Assembly: GCA_949775045.1 (NCBI GenBank)
Contig: OX459107.1
Location: forward strand, 13,888,679-13,952,678
Length of the DNA: 64,000 bases
From: Metridium senile
Taxonomy: Eukaryota; Cnidaria; Anthozoa; Actiniaria; Metridiidae
Direction: 5' to 3'
Part shown: piece after piece, positions 50,577 through 61,300 of the stretch
Position numbering within the stretch: position 1 is the first letter of the stretch
Layout: every line of letters begins with the position of its first letter
Translations under genes and position numbers: made by a program
The notes under the pieces: model-generated
Database searches by the model: none
Told to the model about the DNA's origin: nothing
Seen by the model: the letters and a program-made list of their open reading frames with translations, nothing else

Positions 50577-52705
50577 GGAAAAAAATTCCAAGGGAAAGGG
50601 GTTTGTGTTCGAGATAGCGAGGATTTGAGATAAACGATAGTAATTGACTCAATTACACCTGCCCCTCCCCTCTGCCATACATAATGAACGCAGCCTAATT
50701 GACTGGAAGAAAGTTCCAAGGGAAATGGGTTTGTGTTCGAGATAGCGAGGTTTGAGATAAACGATAGTAATTGACTGGAAGCCGAAAGTTCCAAGGGAAA
50801 TGGGTTTGTGTTCGAGATAGCAAGGGTTTGAGATAAACGATAGTAATTGACTGGAAGACAGTTCCAAGGGAAATGGGTTTGTGTTCGAGATAGCGAGGGT
50901 TTGAGATAAACGATAGCAATTGACTGGAAGACAGTTCCAAGGGAAATGGGTTTGTGTTCGAGATAGCAAGGGTTTGAGATAAACGATGGTAATTGCCTGG
51001 AAGAAAGTTCCAAGGGAAATGGGTTTGTGTTCGAGATAGCGAGGGTTTGAGATAAACGATAGCAATTGACTGAACAGTTCCAAGGGAAATGGGTTTGTGT
51101 TCGAGATAGCGAGGGTTTGAGATAAACGATGGTAATTGACTGGAAGACAGTTCCAAGGGAAATGGGTTTGTGTTCGAGATAGCGAGGGTGTGAGATAAAC
51201 GATAGTAATTGACTGGAAGCCGAAAGTTCCAAGGGAAATGGGTTTGTGTTCGAGATAGCGAGGGTTTGAGATAAACGATAGCAATTGACTGGAAGACAGT
51301 TCCAAGGGAAATGGGTTTGTGTTCGAGATAGCGAGGGTTTGAGATAAACGATAGCAATTGACTGGAAGACAGTTCCAAGGGAAATGGGTTTGTGTTCGAG
51401 ATAGCAAGGGTTTGAGATAAACGATGGTAATTGCCTGGAAGAAAGTTCCAAGGGAAATGGGTTTGTGTTCGAGATAGCAAGGGTTTGAGATAAACGATGG
51501 TAATTGCCTGGAAGAAAGTTCCAAGGGAAATGGGTTTGTGTTCGAGATAGCAAGGGTTTGAGATAAACGATGGTAATTGCCTGGAAGAAAGTTCCAAGGG
51601 AAATGGGTTTGTGTTCGAGATAGCAAGGGTTTGAGATAAACGATAGTAATTGACTGGAAGAAAGTTCCAAGGGAAATGGGTTTGTGTTCGAGATAGCAAG
51701 GGTTTGAGATAAACGATGGTAATTGCCTGGAAGACAGTTCCAAGGGAAATGGGTTTGTGTTCGAGATAGCGAGGGTTTGAGATAAACGATAGTAATTGAC
51801 TCAATTTCACCTGCCCCTCCCCTCTGCCATACATAATGAACGCAGCCTAATCGACTGGAAGAAAGTTCCAAGGGAAAGGGGTTTGTGTTCGAGATAGCGA
51901 GGGTTTGAGATAAACGATAGCAATTGACTCGAAGATAGTTCCAAGGGAAATGGGTTTGTGTTCGAGATAGCGAGGGTTTGAGATAAACGATAGTAATTGA
52001 CTCAATTTCACCTGCCCCTCCCCTCTGCCATACATAATGAACGCAGCCTAATCGACTGGAAGAAAGTTCCAAGGGAAAGGGGTTTGTGTTCGAGATAGCA
52101 AGGGCTTGAGATAAACGACAGTAATTGACTGGAAGACAGTTCCAAGGGAAATGGGATTGTGTTCGAGATAGCAAGGGCTTGAGATAAACGATAGTAATTG
52201 ACTGGAAGAAAGTTCCAAGGGAAATGGGATTGTGTTCGAGATAGCAAGGGCTTGAGATAAACGATAGTAATTGACTGGAAGACAGTTCCAAGGGAAATGG
52301 GTTTGTGTTCGAGATAGCGAGGGTGTGAGATAAACGATGGTAATTGACTCGAAGGAAGTTCCAAGGGAAATGGGTTTGTGTTCGAGATAGCGAGGGTTTG
52401 AGATAAACTATAGTAATTGACTCAATTACACTTGCCCCTCCCCTCTGCCATACATAATAACGCAGCCTAATTGCCTGGAAAAAAGTTCCAAGGGAAATGG
52501 GTTTGTGTTCGAGATAGCGAGGGTGAGAGATAAACGATGGTAATTGACTCGAAGGAAGTTGGGATGGGAAATGGGTTTGTGTTCGAGATAGCAAGGGTTT
52601 GAGATAAACGATAGTAATTGACTGGAAGACAGTTCCAAGGGAAATGGATTTGTGTTCGAGATAGCAAGGGCTTGAGATAAACGATAGTAATTGACTAGAG
52701 AAAAG
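50577..52705. repeat. 73-bp satellite array (~29 units) between convergent genes
   Basis: Units carry GACTGGAAGACAGTTCCAAG, GGAAATGGGTTTGTGTTCG, AGATAGCGAGGGTTTGAGAT and AAACGATAGTAATT. A ~55-bp insert with CACCTGCCCCTCCCCTCTGC and CATACATAATGAACGCAGCC recurs at about 50655, 51810, 52005 and 52430, giving a higher-order structure. The minus strand is open for 738 codons and overlapping frames are long too, because the unit has no stop in any minus-strand frame. Splice signals and an initiating context are not evident. It separates the PLAT gene from SLU7. Confidence 0.97.
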
Positions 52706-52924
52706 TCCTGAAAAGTACATGAAAAATAATATTCAATGATTGTTATTATGGCTGAATGAATGAATAACTTACTACTACTATTGCTTTGATAAAGGTGATG
52801 GAGTGAACGAATATCTCGTTTTTTAATGACGAGATCTTTATCTTATCAATGTCTAGTTTACACGTTTTTTTTATATTTACAAGTCCAAGAGCTACATGTA
52901 CAAAATAATAGGCAAAGATTGATT

Positions 52925-53290
52925 GAAAGCTACAATGTGTCGTAGACTTCGTCAGCACCAATGAAATTTCGTAGATATTCCAATAATCGTACGCAGACAT
53001 TGCGTAGGTGATTCGGACACTTTAGGACAGTTTTAAGAACATTTCGTAAATATTTCGTAGACGTTTCGGAGACTCTGGGGGCAATTTTAAGAACATTTCG
53101 TATATTTTTGGTAGTTTTTCGTAGATGATTCGGAGACTCTCGGGCAGTTTTAAGAAAATTTCGTATGTTTCGTAGAATTTCGAAGTGTTTCGAAGACATT
53201 AAGAAAATGTTCCATATCTTTCGGCAGTTTTCGTGACATTTTTCGTAGACTTTTCGTAGACTTTTCAGCTTTTTTTGTATTCGTTAATAT
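52925..53290. repeat. Imperfect TTTCGTAGA repeats past the SLU7 stop
   Basis: Irregular repeats of TTTTAAGAACATTTCGTA, GATTCGGAGACTCT and TTTCGTAGAC lie in what should be the SLU7 3' UTR or its downstream flank. No AATAAA was found in the immediate vicinity on the minus strand. Confidence 0.6.
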
Positions 53291-53370
53291 AGCAAACTTG
53301 ATGTAGGTGTATCCCGCAGTCTATTAAATTTGGTCGAATTAAATACAGACGATTTATCCGAGTACCATAA

Positions 53371-54678
53371 TTATAGGAAAGCCTTCATGGGGTCATCTTC
53401 TTGTCTCCTCTTTATTCTGTATGCCTCGAGTTCTTCTTCGGTGACTTCTTTGCTGTCGTTTGCTTTCATCGAATTGTAGGGTCGTTTACGTTCGTCCATC
53501 TTTAGTAGACGTTCTGCTTCACGTTGTTGTTTGTCTTCATCAAGCAAAGCCTGAAAAGATAATTGATTATGATTGTCATCTCTATTGTGTTACCGAATAC
53601 ACTCGAATGATGTCATCATCATTACCGTCATTATCGTCATCATCACAATCACCATCACCATCACCACCACCATCATCACCACTATCACCATCATCATCAT
53701 TACCATCATTATCGTCATCATCACAATCACCATCACCATCATTACCATCATTATCGTCGTCATCACAATCACCATCATCATCATTACCATCATTATCGTC
53801 ATCATCACAATCACCACCACCATCATTACCATCATTATCGTCGTCATCACAATCACCACCACCATCATTACCATCATTATCGTCGTCATCACAATCACCA
53901 CCACCATCATTACCATCATTATCGTCGTCATCACAATCACCACCACCATCATCATCTTCATCATGCTACCCACCTTTTTTAGTTTCTTTTTACGTGTCTC
54001 TTCATCGTCTTCTTCATCGACAGACTTTCTCTTCTTCTTGTCTTTCTTCTTGTTCTCTTGGTGTAGCTGCAGGAAAGAAACAAGTCAGTGCACGACGACA
54101 AAAAAGTATAGAGATACGCGTAGGGATGATGGCTGCCTTTTATCGAGCTCTTCAAAATTTCTCATTTTCAAACGTCTTTTACCGTTTGTGTGTTTATTAG
54201 ATGTACATTTATTACACTTTTGTTATTTGTGCATTTGTGCATGTGTGCATTTGTATATTTATCTATTTTATTCATGTATATTTATATATATATATAGTTC
54301 TAGGTTTTTGTTTGTGATGCGCATTTGAGTATGGATATATCTTAAGACTATACGCAACCCACACATTACAATATCAACATAGCTTACACCAGTGACAACA
54401 AAATGAGTATGGATATATCTTAAGACTATACACAACCCATACATTACAACATATCAACATAGCTTACACCAGTGACAACAAAATGAGTATGGATATATCT
54501 TAAGACTATACACAACCCATACATTACAACATAGCTTACACCAGTGACAACAAAATGAACACTATCTTTTTAAAGTAAAGAACAACATACTTCTAATAAG
54601 GTTTTTCCACTTTCTTCAGCTTCTTGGATGTCCTTGGCAGCATTTGTTAACGGTTGCAGGTTTGGCTTTATCGTGAAA

Positions 54679-54721
<43 letters not shown>

Positions 54722-55248
54722 ATGAATGAATGAATGAATGAATGAATGAATGAATGAATGAATGAAAGAATGAATGGATGGATGGATGGATGAATGAATG
54801 AATGAATGAATGAATGAATAGACAAATAAATAAATAAATAAAATAAAACATGACATGGTTATGACAAAAGTTATTATTACATTGTACCAGCATAAGTTTA
54901 TCCATTGGTTCGCCGTGATAGTGATGACGGTGATGATGATAGTGATGATGGTGATGATGATGGTGATGATGATGATGATGGTGATGATGGTGATGATGGT
55001 GATGATGATGGTGGTGGTAATGATGATGATGATGATGGTGATGATGGTGATAGTGATGATGATGGTGGTGGTGATGATGATGAAAATGATGGTGATAGTG
55101 ATGATGGTGGTGGTGATGATGATGACAATGATGGTGATGGTCATAGTGATGATGATGATGATGGTGATGATGATCATGATGATGATGGTGGTGATGGTGA
55201 TGATGATGATGGTGGTGATAATGGTGATAATGATGGTGATGGTGATAG

Positions 55249-55289
<41 letters not shown>

Positions 55290-55303
55290 GGTGATGGTGA
55301 TAG

Positions 55304-55343
<40 letters not shown>

Positions 55344-58300
55344 AGTGATGATGATGGTGACATTTTGCTGGTTGTTCCAATGCTGCTGTACTTTGCTGCT
55401 ATACTGATAAATGTTCTCTGGTCAGCGGTTGCATACATGCTTTGGGGCGCCCCTTAGCATTGCAGGGGGTGGCAAACTATGCTACTGATCACACAAATAT
55501 TTTACAATTGCTCGTTGTTTGCCTTCAAACTACCCCACCCCTGTAAGTAAGTGGTAATAATACTTGTTGATTGCCTTTGCACTACCCCACCCCTGTAAGT
55601 AAGTGGTAATAATACTTGTTGATTGCCTTTGCACTACCCTACCCCTGTAAGTAAGTGGTAATAATACTTGTTGATTGCCTTTGCACTACCCTACCCCTGT
55701 AAGTAAGTGGTAATAATACTTGTTGATTGCCTTTGCACTACCCTACCCCTGTAAGTAAGTGGTAATAATACTTGTTGATACTTACTTTACTATACGCTGC
55801 TCTTCCTGCTTCTCCAGTACAGTATGACTTGTTGACGAGTGAATGACAACATGAATAGCCCCAGTTACCTTCATGCCAGTATGAACCCCAGACGCTCTAC
55901 ACAACAACAAACAATATCAATATTAGTACAGCCAATCCGACATATAGAGAGTGCGCCATAAATCTGTGAAACAACTACTAAATATCTTATTTATAGGACG
56001 TAATTGTATTTAGTTATCAACATTCACATATATAAGGCATGCACTCTAATATGCATGCTAATGATATTAAATGGAAACTAGCAAGTAAACTTGTGTAGGC
56101 TGCGTCGATGTTTGATATAACGATAGCTACAATCATTGACAAAAGTGTTGGCACGAATGTGATAAAGTTATTTTAGCACTGCTGAAATTCTACTTCTCCC
56201 CCCACCCCCCTTCGCAATGTTGAGGTGGGAGTCATTGTTTGGTGCTTGTGTGGTTGACCTGTCAATGCGCCATCATTTCACACCAACATTGATGTGGGGG
56301 GAAGGGGGGGAAATTTTTTATACTTAAAATTAATGAAGTAGTCACTATGAGATAAAATACTAAAATCGTGCCAACTACTTTTGACAATGATTGTCTGAAC
56401 GACAAAAGGTGTTCTAAAATATATGCTTTGCATTTCTGATTTAATTTTTGTTCCTAAAATAAAGCACCCGCACTTGTTACAGAACTTCAAATTGAGATTG
56501 CTAAAAATATCTGAAGAAAGTGTTATCTTTCAATGAGTTTAGTTCATCCGTCACGTCATCCTAATTAGGTGATAAAGTGATTTTTGGTGTACAGCTTTAA
56601 AGTTATTGTCTTTCATATAGTTTCGATACTAAACAAATGAAGTCATACCACTAAAAGAAAGAAAAAGAAAAGTTGTAATTATTAAGTATGAATTTTGTCA
56701 ATTCCAAATTGTAAAATGCTTGTTATGGTTTGTTGAAATGAAGAGAAAGCTAAAAAATCGTTTAAAATTAATCACTGATATTCGAAAGTGCAAACATATT
56801 TTCTCATATTTCTTCATATTTATTTATAAAATGTCAAGTGATTCATTATCAACGTTTACATAGGAATGTTAACTTTTCTTCCTAATACGTATAAATCTTG
56901 ATCCATTATTCGTAGCAAAATAGTCACTGTATAAAGATCGCTCGTTTTTTAACACAGGGAGCCCAACGGTTCTCCCCAACGGTACTCCATCCAATAAACG
57001 CTAAAAAACATGTCAAAACTGAAGGCTTTTAAAAATTTTCGATATTTTCATAAAGAACAGCAAAGGATCTTAACATTTATGAGGGTTCATAGCCATTAGA
57101 AACGCTCTTTTGGTGATTTTGGAACGGTTCTCCCTTGTAAACATTACAAATGAAAGGTCAACTATAGCTTTATTATAGCGGAGTAGGGGAGTACCGTTGA
57201 TATTTTCGCTGCGATTTACAAATTTTAGAAAAAAACCATCCCATGGTGTTTGAACATTTGCAAAGCAAATGTTGATATATATTTTGGACCGACAAATTCA
57301 AAATTCTCTCAATTATCAACAAATTAGTCATGGAGTACCGTGCGGAGTACCGTTGGAAGCTCCTTGTAAAAGTGCAAAATCGCTATTTGTGGATGCATTT
57401 CGCAAGGCAATGTTTAGTAAAAGCGCTAGAAATAAACTTAAATACTACTAACATGTAGTTAATTGCAATTGCTTTTTAATTTTATAAAGGAAACATGAAC
57501 ATTTCTTCATTTCTGATTTCTTTGCATTTCTGATTTAATTTTTGTTCCTAAAATAAAGCACCCGCACTTGTTACAGAACTTCAAATTGAGATTGCTAAAA
57601 ATATCTGAAGAAAGTGTTATCTTTCAATGAGTTTAGTTCATCCGTCACGTCATCCTAATTAGGTGATAAAGTGATTTTTGGTGTACAGCTTTAAAGTTAT
57701 TGTCTTTCATATAGTTTCGATACTAAACAAATGAAGTCATACCACTAAAAGAAAGAAAAAGAAAAGTTGTAATTATTAAGTATGAATTTTGTCAATTCCA
57801 AATTGTAAAATGCTTGTTATGGTTTGTTGAAATGAAGAGAAAGCTAAAAAATCGTTTAAAATTAATCACTGATATTCGAAAGTGCAAACATATTTTCTCA
57901 TATTTCTCCATATTTATTTATAAAATGTCAAGTGATTCATTATCAACGTTTACATAGGAATGTTAACTTTTCTTCCTAATACGTATAAATCTTGATCCAT
58001 TATTCGTAGCAAAATAGTCACTGTATAAAGATCGCTCGTTTTTTAACACAGGGAGCCCAACGGTTCTCCCCAACGGTACTCCATCCAATAAACGCTAAAA
58101 AACATGTCAAAACTGAAGGCTTTTAAAAATTTTCGATATTTTCATAAAGAACAGCAAAGGATCTTAACATTTATGAGGGTTCATAGCCATTAGAAACGCT
58201 CTTTTGGTGATTTTGGAACGGTTCTCCCTTGTAAACATTACAAATGAAAGGTCAACTATAGCTTTATTATAGCGGAGTAGGGGAGTACCGTTGATATTTT

Positions 58301-61300
58301 CGCTGCGATTTACAAATTTTAGAAAAAAACCATCCCATGGTGTTTGAACATTTGCAAAGCAAATGTTGATATATATTTTGGACCGACAAATTCAAAATTC
58401 TCTCAATTATCAACAAATTAGTCATGGAGTACCGTGCGGAGTACCGTTGGAAGCTCCTTGTAAAAGTGCAAAATCGCTATTTGTGGATGCATTTCGCAAG
58501 GCAATGTTTAGTAAAAGCGCTAGAAATAAACTTAAATACTACTAACATGTAGTTAATTGCAATTGCTTTTTAATTTTATAAAGGAAACATGAACATTTTA
58601 GTTGCAAAAGTGTTATTGAATATATAGTGGTCTACGTGAATACTTCCGGTCATTGAGCTACTCTATTTTCTATATACTACATAACATTTTTGACCAGAAA
58701 CGTTTAAAAAATGTTTGCTAGTCACTCAAATTTGTGTTTACTTACTACTTAAAATATCTTTTTACACAATGTTTGTGGAATTTTTGCTATAAAGCCGTTG
58801 AATTTCAGCTCAACTTGGTTTTATCACAAGCGCGCGCTTGACCTCAATTATACGTCATGCTTTCATCGCTCGTTATAAATAAACGCAATTTTCAAATTTA
58901 AGTTTTCGGCATATTTTTCCATTGGCTTATTATGCCAAATTACAGGACAAATTCAATTTAATACATACGACTTATAATACAAGGGAATTTAGCTCCGCGA
59001 TAGAATGGTTTTCTTTCAAAATTGATAGGTGCTTGTATGGGGGTACACTGGCCTATTCCTTGACAGAAGTGACGTCACAGTTGGACTTCACGGGCCATTC
59101 ACACATAAAAAGAAACAACTCAACGAAGGTTTTGTCATATCAAATTGGTTTGGTTTACAGACTTTGTAGAAACAAGAAATTCGTGAAAAAGTGTTCCAGA
59201 CAATCATTGACAAAAGTGTTGGCACGAATGTGATAAAGTTATTTTAGCACTGCTGGAATTCTACTTCTCCCCCCACCCCCCTTCGCAATGTTGAGGTGGG
59301 AGTCATTGTTTGGTGCTTGTGTGGTTGACCTGTCAATGCGCCATCATTTCACACCAACATTGATGTGGGGGGAAGGGGGGGAAATTTTTTATACTTAAAA
59401 TAAATGAAGTAGTCACTATGAGATAAAATACTAAAATCGTGCCAACTACTTTTGACAATGATTGTAGGTAATAGAATGAAATTTGTAACACCGTAAAAAA
59501 TGTAGACTTGACTTTACTAATGATATTAAACTAAACGGAACCCCTTGTTTTATGCGGAAACTTCAAAGAAACGAGTGGAAATTGAGCGAGACAAAGCATG
59601 CAGGGAAACATTGATCATCCGTTTAGTTTCCCCTGCAGCCGTGTTTAGCCTCGTCATGCAATGCTCCACCTAAACAAAGCTGCGCGGAGACTATCATCTG
59701 TTATGTCTCTTTATTTTTAGCTGGCTAAAACCAACCTGGTTCCCAGGACCCTCTCCCTTCTCTTTTGGTGGGGCGAAAGTTGGGCTAAAATGTCCCTCGA
59801 TTAAAATTTTTTTCAACTAGTTTTCACAATTAGGAATGCTTTTTAAGTCTATGGTTACATGGCTATTTTCTTACTGTGTGGTTGTTAGGATAAACGTCTT
59901 CTTCATATTTTGATTTCATTACTGCTCGCTCCTGACCTGTTATTTCAAACAATAGAAGAATAAAGGGATGGATTAATAGAAGAATGAATGAATGAATGAA
60001 TGGATGAATGAATGGATAATGGATGACCAAATGAACAAATAAATGAACACAGGGTTCGTGCTGATGTCAGTAAACAAAATCTAAGGAGTTTTCAAGGAGT
60101 TTTCAAGGACGAAAAAGTAATTTTTAAGCACAATGATATTCCTGTCATTGTTAACGTCGCACAGAATGAACAAATTTTATCAAAATTTACCGTACTTTAG
60201 CTAGAATTAAGGAGTTTTTCTAAAATTCAAGGGCTTTTCAAGTGCCCTTAAAAACGTAATTCAAATCTAAGGAGTTTTCAAGGAGTTTAAGGAGTAGCAC
60301 GAACCCTGTGAAATACCTGAATGAATGAACAAAAGAATGAATGAATGAATGAATGGATTAATGGATGACTAAATGAACAAATTAGTGAACAAATACACGA
60401 ATAAATGAATGAACAATAGAATAAATGAATGAATGAATGGACTAATGGATGACCAAATGAGAGAACAAATACATGAATGAATGAATGAGCAAAAGAATGA
60501 ATGAATGGATTAATGGATGGATGAATGAGTGATAGAATGAATAAATTAAAACAAAATGAATGAATAGATAAATGAACGAATGAATGAAAGGGATTTAATC
60601 AATCTTTTTAATATAAACAAAGGAGAAGATTACGAATTTGTTTCCATACCTTTAACAATTTTACCAGTTCTTGAATATTCCACGTAATTTTCCTGCAAAA
60701 AGGAATTATTTAACACAATGTTTTTTGTCTGCTTTCCAGGCAAACAATTTTTTTCCTTTTATATTCCTAAACACATACGAAATGCTGTATGTGACAATAG
60801 CTAAAGCATAGTACACACTAGTCACATAAGCATAAGCAACATACGTAGACTTAGTTGGGCTTTGCTATTAGCAGTATTTGTCTTTTCTCACATCTTAAAT
60901 CAAGAAATGATTCACTGAGTCTGCATATATTGCTTATACTTATGTTTGTCTCACTAGTGTGAACCAGGCTTAAATAATCTGAAGTCGTGGATAATCACCT
61001 GCAAATTAATCTGTGCTAAATTGATGTACTTACTGTTTGTGCAAGGAGCAGTTCTTTGGGTGGTGCTTCAAGATGGCTTTCACCACCATACTGTGAAGAG
61101 AAAGTAAGGACACATGTATTATATTGTGACTCTTTTCAGAAGTTTATTATAAGGGAAGAAAACAGGAGTAAATAGAGGAAACCCTTGTAGCAGGAACAGA
61201 ACAAAAATCAACAAAACTCACAGTTCATATTATAGAAAAATTGCTATGTACCCTGACAAGCTTTTCTGATCTACCAATAAACTTTAATTATATCAAATGT

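Larger units (their letters stand above)
56127..59467. mobile_element. 3.3-kb composite insertion flanked by two MITE copies
   Basis: A 268-bp MITE stands at both ends in the same orientation (56127-56394 and 59200-59467). Between them are a 1,094-bp tandem duplication (56427-58599) and a 600-bp unique part with a 103-codon ORF (58922-59233) of no recognised family. The insertion splits one copy of the ACTAGCGAGTAAACTAGT repeat: ACGATAG precedes it and GTAATAGAATG follows, with no sequence lost. It lies in the intron between SLU7 exons 59875 and 55896. Confidence 0.8.

Noticed and set aside
50577..52705. CRISPR-like array
   Set aside because: Units are contiguous with no unique spacers, and the genome is animal.
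50504..52720. 738-codon minus-strand ORF as a gene
   Set aside because: It is produced by a 73-bp tandem repeat without stops; there is no convincing start context, domain or splice structure. Kept as a repeat and as a finding only.
53460..55457. Several Met/Ser/Ile-rich ORFs of 120-256 codons
   Set aside because: They arise from GAT/CAT repeats in SLU7 introns; the real exons are on the minus strand and short.
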